From Bacteroidota bacterium (lineage in GTDB: Bacteria; Bacteroidota; Bacteroidia; 2-12-FULL-35-15), in NCBI GenBank assembly GCA_016707685.1, contig JADJHE010000041.1, forward strand, positions 1 to 19,414: DNA of 19,414 nucleotides. The letters are read 5' to 3'. The position numbers and the translations under genes are program-made. Below, piece after piece: positions 1-5,599 of the stretch. Every line of letters begins with the position of its first letter. The first letter of the stretch is position 1. Below the pieces are notes generated by a model that saw nothing but the letters and a program-made list of their open reading frames with translations, had not been told where the DNA came from and searched no databases.

Positions 1-584
1 ATTTGTTCGGCTATACCAGTTTCCTCCTAAACGTGCTACTAAATCTATTTTGTTTGGATCAATCAATTGATTTGCATCCAATACATTTTCATCGATGTGC
101 ATTAATACTACTTCGCAAATGATTAAATTTCCAGCACCACCATTCGTTCCTAATTCAATCACTTCTTTTACTTTACATTCCAGTTGAGCAGGCGATTCTT
201 TTACACGAAAAGGCTTTACCATTTCAGAAGCAATGGGTGTAAATCCAGCTTTTGTAAATTCACTTACCCCTTTTGGATATTCGGTACTTGCCAAACTCAT
301 TTGTTGCACCATGTTGTAGTTCACTACATTGATAACCACTTCTGGTACTTCTTTAATATTCAAATAGGTATGCTTTGCCTCCCCAGTCCTGCCGCTTAAA
401 GCGGGAGAAAAAATAGCGATGGGCGGATTAGCACTAAACACATTAAAAAAGCTAAAGGTGCCAAATTAGGATTCCCATCCTTATCAATGGTACTTGCAAA
501 AGCAATAGGACGAGGAGCAACAGCTCCAAGCAAATAACTATGCAATAAAGGTACTTTAACTTCTTTGGGATTAATTGTAAGCAT
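1..584 (-). pseudogene. Flavin reductase family protein (FMN-binding split barrel), partial and frameshifted
   Basis: The start codon is at 584 and the gene runs off the window at base 1, so the C-terminus is missing. The N-terminus (MLTINPKEVKVPLLHSYLLG, then APRPIAFAST and NLAP) is typical of the flavin reductase/DIM6-NTAB family, whose members bind FMN and are usually NAD(P)H:flavin oxidoreductases. Around 454-456 the frame breaks. Restoring one base in that AAA run (plus strand) gives APFSFFNVFSANPPIAIFSP, then KHTYLNIKEVPEVVINVVNY, MSLASTEYPKGV, SPAQLECKV and a Gly-Gly-Asn-Trp-Tyr segment near base 1. All of this is ordinary family sequence with no further stops. It is therefore one gene carrying a single-base deletion, through either real inactivation or a homopolymer error. 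The substrate cannot be told from sequence. Family assignment is confident; functional status is open. Confidence 0.85.
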
Positions 585-601
585 AAACTGAATTTAGTAA
601 G

Positions 602-609
602 CAAAAGTA
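602..609 (-). promoter_or_regulatory. Candidate -7 box for the flavin reductase gene
   Basis: On the minus strand this reads TACTTTTG, an exact match to the Bacteroidota -7 consensus TAnnTTTG. It lies 17 nt upstream of the start codon at 584, implying a very short leader. No convincing -33 TTG box is visible at the expected distance, so the call rests on the -7 motif and its position. Confidence 0.45.
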
Positions 610-730
610 AAATATAATTTTCATGTTCAGAAAAGATGTTATCAACGAAAAGCCTACCATTGTTGATATGTGCTGAGCAGAAAAAGAGAAGAAAATTCTA
701 TAAAAAAGCAGCTGATTTTAATAAAATCGC

Positions 731-738
731 TATATTTG
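731..738 (+). promoter_or_regulatory. Candidate -7 box for the repeat/tRNA-Leu transcript
   Basis: TATATTTG matches TAnnTTTG exactly and sits 23 bp before the first repeat unit. Transcription from here would pass through all three repeats and the tRNA and stop at the terminator at 1095-1124. The -33 region (about 706-712) has no clear TTG, so the promoter is inferred mainly from the -7 box. The 585-730 stretch before it holds no gene I can support. Confidence 0.5.
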
Positions 739-760
739 CCGTCCAATCGAATAAAATTAT

Positions 761-1011
761 GCGGATGTGGCATTTTTTGCGATGTAGCAAAAACCGCAGA
801 CGCGCTAGTTCTAATACAAGATTGAAATTAACACAATAATTATGCGGATGTGGCATTTTTTGCGATGTAGCAAAAACCGCAGACGCGCTAGTTCTATTAC
901 AAGATTGAAATTAATACAATAAATTATGCGGATGTGGCATTTTTTGCGTTGTAGCAAAAACCGCAGACGCGCTAGTTCTAATACAAGATTGAAATTAATA
1001 CAATAAATTAT
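761..1011 (+). repeat. Array A: three tandem 83-84 bp repeats abutting tRNA-Leu
   Basis: Units start at 761, 844 and 928, and the next position in the series, 1012, is the first base of the tRNA-Leu gene. Every unit opens with GCGGATGTGGC, identical to the first 11 nt of the tRNA, then diverges. Units differ from each other at only a few positions (for example A/T at 785 versus 952, AAT/ATT near 894). Each unit contains a hairpin, TTTTTGC-GATGTA-GCAAAAA, bracketed by TGCGG and CCGCA. This is followed by GCAGACGCGCTAG, which resembles the D-arm and anticodon-arm entry of Leu tRNAs. No T-arm or 3' acceptor strand is present, so a unit is not a tRNA. Each unit also contains a 26-codon ORF (starts at 759, 842 and 926, all ending CAA TAA) encoding nearly the same basic peptide. 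The spacer AATTAT precedes every unit. Confidence 0.9.
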
Positions 1012-1093
1012 GCGGATGTGGCGTAATTGGCAGCCGCGCCAGACTTAGGATCTGGTGCCGTGAGGCGTGGGGGTTCGAGTCCCTTCATCCGCA
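1012..1093 (+). tRNA. tRNA-Leu (anticodon TAG)
   Basis: The gene forms a complete class II tRNA of 82 nt. The acceptor stem GCGGATG pairs with CATCCGC and is followed by discriminator A at 1093. The anticodon stem CCAGA/TCTGG encloses the loop CTTAGGA, giving anticodon TAG (decodes CTA and other CTN leucine codons). A long variable arm (GTGCCGTGAGGCGT) and a T-arm with GGTTCGAGTCC follow. The 3' CCA is not encoded (the bases after A are CAA), so it must be added after transcription. It is the last element of the repeat array and is followed two bases later by a terminator. Confidence 0.96.
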
Positions 1094-1094
1094 C

Positions 1095-1124
1095 AAAAAG
1101 CCTTCAAAATGGAAGGCTTTTTTT
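1095..1124 (+). terminator. Rho-independent terminator after tRNA-Leu
   Basis: An 11-bp stem, AAAAAGCCTTC/GAAGGCTTTTT, with a 6-nt loop (AAAATG) ends in seven consecutive T. It starts two bases after the tRNA and closes the repeat/tRNA transcription unit. Confidence 0.9.
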
Positions 1125-1175
1125 ATTTATAATTCTTTAGAAGAAATCCCTCCAATAAAAAAATCTAGAAATTGC

Positions 1176-1196
1176 TACAACATTTAATATGTTGTA
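1176..1196. promoter_or_regulatory. Perfect inverted repeat upstream of the hydrolase gene
   Basis: TACAACAT-TTAAT-ATGTTGTA is a perfect 8-bp palindrome with a 5-bp spacer, ending 20 bp before the chosen hydrolase start at 1217. Its size and position would suit an operator for a dimeric repressor or a 5'-UTR hairpin. No regulator gene is nearby and no clear -7 box is visible, so the role is inferred only from position. Confidence 0.4.
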
Positions 1197-1216
1197 AATT
1201 ACAATCAAAAATTTCC

Positions 1217-2092
1217 ATGCTAAAAAAACAAAAAGTATATAGATTAATATTTTTTTTCATCCTGCTAATTAGCACAAACCATGCTGAGGCTCAAAAAACA
1301 GACACATTAATTGACGTTGGAGGATATAACCTTCATTTTACTATATATAAAGGAAAAGGCACACCAATTTTATTTGAATCTGGCAGCAATGCATGGAGTA
1401 CTGATTGGGACAGCATTTTACCTGCAATTTATAAAATCACTGAAACAACACTAATTACATACGACAGGGCTGGTTTTGGCAAAAGTGAAATCAATTCTAA
1501 GGACACAAATTTGCTAAATCATGGAATTGAAAAAGGGGTTAATGAATTAGAAATCGCATTAGAGAAATTAGGTTACGATTCTGAAATTATATCTGTATGC
1601 CATTCTTATGGGGGATTTTATTCGACTCTATTCACTGCCCATCATCCAAACAAAGTGAAATATGTTGTAAGATTAGATGCAAGTATTGTTCCTGCATTTA
1701 CAGATGAAAACTTAAGGTTATATCATTCACAAAGTAGACAAAGTGTAGGACTTGGAATGTATTATGAAACAAACAATTTTCAAAACACAGTTAGACTAAT
1801 GCGAAAAATAAATTTCCCTACCACAGTCCCAGTTATTGATATTATTGCAGGTATTCCCTACCACACAAAAACGAAAGAACAAACTAAAGAATTTGAAAAA
1901 GCTCACATAGATTTTGTAAATGCAAGCCCAAATAGACAATTAATAATAGCGACTGAAAGTGGTCACGATATTAAATTCGACAATCCGAATCTAGTTATCA
2001 ATGCAATCATAAAAGCATACAATTTTACTTTAGATGTGGCAAAAATCCGAAGTAGCAAAAACCGCAGACGCGTCAGTTCTAATAAAGATTGA
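1217..2092 (+). CDS. Secreted alpha/beta hydrolase with a repeat-derived C-terminus
   Basis: This 291-residue alpha/beta-hydrolase fold protein probably acts outside the cytoplasm. The start at 1217 is preferred because it gives a clean signal peptide (basic MLKKQK, hydrophobic 10-19, cleavage likely after NHAEA at residue 25). The ORF is open further upstream, to 1172, but that adds a non-signal extension. Visible motifs are ITYDRAGFGKS (79-90), the nucleophile elbow CHSYGG with Ser130 (the usual first Gly is Cys), and the catalytic His250 in ESGHDIKFDNP. The acid residue is not certain. Substrate is unknown; esterase-, lipase- or haloperoxidase-like activity is possible. The fold is complete by about residue 270. 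The last ~20 residues, including SKNRRRVSSN, are translated from the first unit of repeat array B, whose AAGATTGAAATTA segment supplies the TGA stop. The gene stands alone between two tRNA-Leu repeat arrays. Confidence 0.88.
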   Translation: MLKKQKVYRLIFFFILLISTNHAEAQKTDTLIDVGGYNLHFTIYKGKGTPILFESGSNAWSTDWDSILPAIYKITETTLITYDRAGFGKSEINSKDTNLLNHGIEKGVNELEIALEKLGYDSEIISVCHSYGGFYSTLFTAHHPNKVKYVVRLDASIVPAFTDENLRLYHSQSRQSVGLGMYYETNNFQNTVRLMRKINFPTTVPVIDIIAGIPYHTKTKEQTKEFEKAHIDFVNASPNRQLIIATESGHDIKFDNPNLVINAIIKAYNFTLDVAKIRSSKNRRRVSSNKD

Positions 2093-2325
2093 AATTAACA
2101 CAAAAAAATGCGGATGTGGCATTTTTGCGTTAGCAAAACCGAAGACTATTCGAATATAAGATTGAAATTAATACAAAATTATGCGGATGTAGAGAATCCT
2201 TAAGTTGTAAAAACCGCAGACGCGCTAGTTCTAATACAAGATTGAAATTAAGACAATAAGTTATGGGGAAGTGGCTTTTTGAGTTGAAGCAAAACCGCAG
2301 ACGGCAATTAAAATGTACAATAAAT
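2033..2325 (+). repeat. Array B: decayed copies of the tRNA-Leu-linked repeat
   Basis: Four units related to array A start at about 2033 (inside the hydrolase 3' end), 2110, 2183 and 2265. Shared segments include GCGGATGTGGC (2110), AACCGCAGACGCGCTAG (2212-2228) and the tail AAGATTGAAATTAA. Unit lengths are 77, 73, 82 and 61 bp, against 83-84 in array A. The units carry many substitutions and small deletions, and the micro-ORF is broken (GCGGATGTAG gives a stop in the third unit). The order matches array A: repeats, then a tRNA-Leu-like sequence, then a T-run. Array B therefore looks like an older duplicate of the array A/tRNA unit. No other gene is supported in 2093-2452. Confidence 0.82.
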
Positions 2326-2399
2326 GCGATGTGGGAATTGGAAGCCCAAATAACGACGAGTGCCGTGAGGCGTGGGGTTAGAGTCACTTCAAATAAGAC
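2326..2399 (+). pseudogene. Degraded tRNA-Leu copy
   Basis: The segment begins GCGATGTGG-GAATTGG, like the tRNA-Leu 5' end with bases missing. It shares an uninterrupted 18-nt run, GTGCCGTGAGGCGTGGGG (2360-2377), with the variable arm of the intact gene (1055-1072), followed by TTAGAGTCACTTC where the intact gene has TTCGAGTCCCTTC. The anticodon arm is unrecognisable and the 3' acceptor strand reads CAAATAAG in place of CATCCGCA, so no tRNA can fold. A T8 run at 2419-2426 after GGGC corresponds to the terminator of the intact copy, but its hairpin is degraded. Confidence 0.85.
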
Positions 2400-2452
2400 A
2401 AAAGAATCCAAATTGGGCTTTTTTTTAATTTTTACGAATAGTTTCAACCACT

Positions 2453-3286
2453 CTACTTCTTCACCAACTCAACACCTTTATCCGTCAACTTTATCAAACG
2501 CTCTTTGTAAAGTGCACCTACCGCTTTTTTGAATGCTTTTTTACTTATTTGTAAACCAGCTTTAATTTCTTCGGGAGTGCTATTATCATTTAATGGAAGG
2601 AAACCATTGGTTTCTTTCATCAGGTTTAATATTCTCCATTTTACATCGTCCACTAATTCAAACCCTGCTTTTTGTAAACTCAAATCAATTTTATTATCCT
2701 CACGCACCTGCTTCACATAGCCTTTTAGTTTATCACCAACACGTACCTGATCAAAAATTTCATTCTTATAAATCAAGCCAACATACATATTATTGACAAT
2801 TGCATTCAAACCTTTATCGGTTTCGGAATAAATCAACAAATCAACAATATCGTTTGCTTGCAAATCAATATCATCGCGTTCAATGAATTTATTCAATTTA
2901 GCTGATGCCACCATACGGTTTGTTTTTTCATCCGTATATACAAACACTACATAGCTTCTATTTGGAATCATTTTAACTGGTTGTTCGCTAAATGGAACCA
3001 ATAAATCTTTTTCCATTCCCCAATCCAAAAATGCACCAATGCTGTTTACTTCGCGTACTTCTAAAAAAGCAAACTCTCCACTAATTGCATACGGTTGCAT
3101 GGTAGTAGCTATCAAACGGTCGTCTGAATCTCTATAAACAAATACATCCATTACATCGCCAATGGCAGTTTCTTTCGGAACCCATTTTGTAGGCATTAAC
3201 ACCTCCACATCATCTTTACGCAAATAGATACCAAAATCCATTTGTTTTACTACTTCTAACTCGTTGTATTTTCCTACTTCTATCAT
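2453..3286 (-). CDS. cvfB: CvfB-like S1 RNA-binding protein
   Basis: A 277-residue protein of the CvfB/YitL family (COG2996), whose members bind RNA through several S1-type OB folds plus a C-terminal winged helix. S. aureus CvfB affects virulence gene expression; the role in Bacteroidota is not defined. The N-terminus MIEVGKYNELEVVKQMDFG is the family start. Below it are the S1-like segments VNSIGAFLDWGMEKDLLVPF (about 76-96) and VGLIYKNEIFDQVRVGDKLKGYV (about 170-195). The winged helix covers the last ~65 residues (KWRILNLMKETNGFLPL to the end). The frame is open to 3382, but that extra stretch is translated from an intergenic repeat (3353-3376) and does not look like family sequence, so 3286 was chosen. 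No clear promoter is visible. Confidence 0.9.
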   Translation of the reverse strand: MIEVGKYNELEVVKQMDFGIYLRKDDVEVLMPTKWVPKETAIGDVMDVFVYRDSDDRLIATTMQPYAISGEFAFLEVREVNSIGAFLDWGMEKDLLVPFSEQPVKMIPNRSYVVFVYTDEKTNRMVASAKLNKFIERDDIDLQANDIVDLLIYSETDKGLNAIVNNMYVGLIYKNEIFDQVRVGDKLKGYVKQVREDNKIDLSLQKAGFELVDDVKWRILNLMKETNGFLPLNDNSTPEEIKAGLQISKKAFKKAVGALYKERLIKLTDKGVELVKK

Positions 3287-3352
3287 TTTTATTGTTGTAT
3301 TATAATCAATTGTTTTTTTATCCTTTGCTAATAGACTTAAAGCTTCCCAAAG

Positions 3353-3376
3353 TTTCTCGACAAGCTCGAAATGACA
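3353..3376. repeat. Copy of an intergenic palindromic repeat (half element)
   Basis: TTTCTCGACAAGCTCGAAATGAC matches the right end of the element at 7959-8037 in 22 of 23 positions. It lies in the 229-bp gap upstream of cvfB. The same gap holds a second repeat-like motif, CTCCCTCGCAATGAC (3474-3488). Nothing else is recognisable in 3377-3490. Confidence 0.7.
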
Positions 3377-3490
3377 GCCCACTGTATAATTTAAAACGCT
3401 GTTTTCTTCACAAATAATTACACTTTACGAGAATAGTTTTTTGTTATAAACAGATTGTTTTGGTCGTAAAAAACTCCCTCGCAATGACAA

Positions 3491-3511
3491 TTTTCACCTT
3501 TGAGGTGAAAA
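3491..3511 (-). terminator. Stem-loop after the holin-like gene
   Basis: TTTTCACC-TTTGA-GGTGAAAA forms a perfect 8-bp stem just beyond the stop codon of the minus-strand gene ending at 3516. The T-run after the hairpin is poor (TTGTC), so termination is plausible but weak. Confidence 0.45.
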
Positions 3512-3515
3512 CTAC

Positions 3516-3884
3516 CTATATATTTCCATCTTCGTTTTCGTCTCTACGTTTTATATTTTCTAAAATTGATGTAACAATAGAAAGAATAAAACTAAACAAC
3601 AATGCCCACCAAAAACCATCTACTTTAAATCCATCTACTAGTTTAGATGCAAGAATAATCATTAATGCATTGATTACTAAAAGAAAAAATCCAAATGTAA
3701 AAATCGTAACAGGAATTGTTAAAACAATCATGATAGGTTTTACCACTGCATTTAAAAATGCTAACACAGCTGCAACAATCAATGCTGTAAATACATTGTT
3801 ATCCTGAATAGCTACACCTGGTAATAAATACGAAGCTATTAAAACGGCCAGTGTAGAAATAATAAGTTGAACTAAAAAACGCAT
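3516..3884 (-). CDS. Phage holin family 4 / 4-TM membrane protein
   Basis: A 122-residue, almost wholly hydrophobic protein of the Phage_holin_4_2 type (PF04020). Four membrane segments are visible, at about residues 4-24, 30-50, 53-80 and 90-112, with a short charged cytoplasmic tail (NIKRRDENEDGN). The central NAVVKPIMIVLTIPVTIFTF segment is the family hallmark. Despite the name, chromosomal members are common in bacteria with no phage context, as here, and their function is not established. An exact TACCTTTG -7 box lies upstream, and a stem-loop follows the stop. Confidence 0.88.
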   Translation of the reverse strand: MRFLVQLIISTLAVLIASYLLPGVAIQDNNVFTALIVAAVLAFLNAVVKPIMIVLTIPVTIFTFGFFLLVINALMIILASKLVDGFKVDGFWWALLFSFILSIVTSILENIKRRDENEDGNI

Positions 3885-3903
3885 AATTTTTATTTTTAAA
3901 ATA

Positions 3904-3911
3904 CAAAGGTA
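3904..3911 (-). promoter_or_regulatory. -7 box for the holin-like gene
   Basis: On the minus strand this reads TACCTTTG, a consensus-grade Bacteroidota -7 box, 19 nt before the start codon at 3884 and directly after the stop codon of the upstream oxidoreductase gene (3912-3914). A TTG lies 23 bp upstream (3935-3937), slightly further than the usual spacing. It implies that the small gene can be transcribed independently. Confidence 0.6.
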
Positions 3912-5504
3912 CTATTTATTAGAATGTAGTCCCGCAATTGCATTCGCACATTTTTGACCATCAATGGCTGCTGAAACGATACCACCGGCATAGCCTGCGC
4001 CTTCGGCACATGGATACAATCCTTTAATTTGTGGATGTTGCAATGTTTCGGTATCCCTAGGAATACGGATGGGTGATGATGTACGTGATTCTACTCCTAC
4101 AATCACCGCATCATTACTCAAATAACCTCGCATCTTTTTTCCAAATTCGGCAAATCCTAATTGCAAACGTTTTGCAATTTCAGTAGGCAATAATTCATGC
4201 AAAGCAACCGATTTAATTCCTGGTTGATACGATACAGCAGGCAAACTAGCCGATACTTTTCCATTCACAAAATCCAACAAACGTTGTGCAGGTGCGGTTT
4301 GTGTTTTACCACCTGCTTCCCAAGCCATTTTTTCCAATGCTTGCTGATAACGTAATCCAGCTAATGGACCTTCGCTTGCATATTTTTTATAATCTTCTGG
4401 CTCTATGGTGACGACAATTCCTGAATTTGCAAAAGGATTGTTTCGTTTGGAAGGCGACCAACCATTTGTAACTACCTCTCCAGGTGCTGTTGCACAAGGA
4501 GCAATGATTCCACCAGGGCACATACAAAATGAATAAACGCCTCGCCCCATTGCTTGATGCACCAAACTATACGAAGCTGCAGGCAAATAATCACGTTTGT
4601 GATTCACCTCCGGAATACTACAATGATACTGTAATGAATCAATCAATGCCTGAGGATGCTCTACACGAACACCCATTGCAAAGGTCTTCCCTTCAATTAA
4701 AATATTTTTTTTGTGCAACAGTTCAAATATATCTCGTGCACTGTGTCCTGTAGCCAGTATAACATTATCTGCATTAAACTCGATAGTTGTATTTTTTTCT
4801 AAATCAGAACACACAACACCTTTCACCGCATTGTTTTCGATGATAAAATCAACAACCTGTATATTAAAATAAACTTCGCCACCAGCATTGATAATACTCT
4901 CACGGATGGCTTGAATAATTTTAGGCAGCTTATTGGTTCCAATGTGTGGATGCGCTTCCACCAAAATGTTTTCATCAGCACCATGCGCTACAAAAATTTC
5001 CAATACTTTGCTTACATCACCACGTTTGGTTGATCGTGTATACAATTTACCATCACTGTAGGTTCCTGCACCACCTTCTCCAAAACAATAGTTTGAGTTT
5101 GGATTAACGATGTGCTCTTTATTAATAGCAGCTAAATCTCGTCTTCTACTTTTTACATCTTTTCCGCGTTCAATCACAATGGGTTTAAAACCGTTTTCAA
5201 TCAATTGTAAAGCAGCATACAATCCGGCCGGACCAGCACCTACAACAATAACAGGTGGTTTTGAACGAACATTCGGATAATTTATTTTATAATTAATGGA
5301 TTCTGGAGCTTGCTCACCCACATAAGCTTCTATTTTTAAATTGATTTTTATGTTTCGGGAGCGAGCATCAATAGAGCGTTTCAACACTCGAAAATGAGTG
5401 ATTGCATCTACTTTGCATGAAACTGTTTGAGCAATTGCCTTTTTTAGAACAGCTTCATTTGCTGCATCCTCAGGCGAAAGGACTAGGTTGAGTTCGTGTT
5501 TCAT
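3912..5504 (-). CDS. FAD-dependent oxidoreductase (COG2509 family)
   Basis: A 530-residue flavoprotein resembling the COG2509 FAD-dependent dehydrogenases. The N-terminal ~80 residues form the small alpha/beta domain usual in this family. The Rossmann dinucleotide motif VIVVGAGPAGLYAALQL (86-102, GAGPAG at 89-94) ends with the ribose-binding acid in VIERG. GEGGAGTYSDGKLYTR (142-157) is a family signature. A second FAD contact, VILATGHSARDIFELL, lies mid-protein. The C-terminal PCAEGAGYAGGIVSAAIDG (about 492-510) closes the FAD site. The physiological substrate is unknown. It is cytoplasmic: there is no signal peptide and no membrane segment. It has its own candidate promoter at 5542-5549, beyond the accA terminator, so it is likely monocistronic. 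Confidence 0.9.
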   Translation of the reverse strand: MKHELNLVLSPEDAANEAVLKKAIAQTVSCKVDAITHFRVLKRSIDARSRNIKINLKIEAYVGEQAPESINYKINYPNVRSKPPVIVVGAGPAGLYAALQLIENGFKPIVIERGKDVKSRRRDLAAINKEHIVNPNSNYCFGEGGAGTYSDGKLYTRSTKRGDVSKVLEIFVAHGADENILVEAHPHIGTNKLPKIIQAIRESIINAGGEVYFNIQVVDFIIENNAVKGVVCSDLEKNTTIEFNADNVILATGHSARDIFELLHKKNILIEGKTFAMGVRVEHPQALIDSLQYHCSIPEVNHKRDYLPAASYSLVHQAMGRGVYSFCMCPGGIIAPCATAPGEVVTNGWSPSKRNNPFANSGIVVTIEPEDYKKYASEGPLAGLRYQQALEKMAWEAGGKTQTAPAQRLLDFVNGKVSASLPAVSYQPGIKSVALHELLPTEIAKRLQLGFAEFGKKMRGYLSNDAVIVGVESRTSSPIRIPRDTETLQHPQIKGLYPCAEGAGYAGGIVSAAIDGQKCANAIAGLHSNK

Positions 5505-5541
5505 TTTTATTTAGGCATCTGTTTATGATGCAATAACGTTA

Positions 5542-5549
5542 CAAAAGTA
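5542..5549 (-). promoter_or_regulatory. Candidate -7 box for the FAD oxidoreductase gene
   Basis: On the minus strand this reads TACTTTTG, matching TAnnTTTG, 37 nt before the start codon at 5504. It lies immediately downstream of the accA terminator T-run, so the -33 region would overlap that hairpin. No good TTG is visible there. Confidence 0.5.
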
Positions 5550-5551
5550 AA

Positions 5552-5579
5552 CAAAAAAGCCGTAATTCACATTACGGCT
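5552..5579 (-). terminator. Rho-independent terminator of accA
   Basis: On the minus strand AGCCGTAAT-GTGA-ATTACGGCT forms a perfect 9-bp stem with a 4-nt loop followed by six T. It begins 20 bp after the accA stop codon. Confidence 0.9.
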
Positions 5580-5599
5580 CTCTAGAATAAAAAGTTCAA

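Noticed and set aside
366..408. Small insertion in the flavin reductase gene (palindromic CCGCTTAAAGCGG)
   Set aside because: The translated stretch PALSGRTGEAKHT has the same length as the corresponding family segment, so it is ordinary coding sequence.
636..839. 67-codon plus-strand ORF
   Set aside because: It spans non-coding leader and the first repeat unit, overlaps the predicted promoter, and has no recognisable family sequence upstream of the repeat.
761..1011. CRISPR array
   Set aside because: The units are direct copies along their full length with no variable spacers, and there are no cas genes.
761..1011. Three additional tRNA-Leu genes
   Set aside because: Only the first 11 nt and a D-arm/anticodon-like segment match; no T-arm, variable arm or 3' acceptor strand is present.
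761..2325. Integron attC array with gene cassettes
   Set aside because: No GTTRRRY/RYYYAAC core sites or integrase could be found. The hairpins do not have attC architecture and there is only one gene between arrays.
2130..2447. 105-codon minus-strand ORF
   Set aside because: It runs antisense through the decayed repeat array and pseudo-tRNA. The translation is low-complexity repeat antisense.
2263..2532. 89-codon plus-strand ORF
   Set aside because: It covers the repeat, the pseudo-tRNA and the antisense of cvfB; no independent support.
3516..3884. Prophage lysis gene
   Set aside because: Despite the holin family name, no endolysin, spanin or other phage gene is nearby, and this family is common on bacterial chromosomes.
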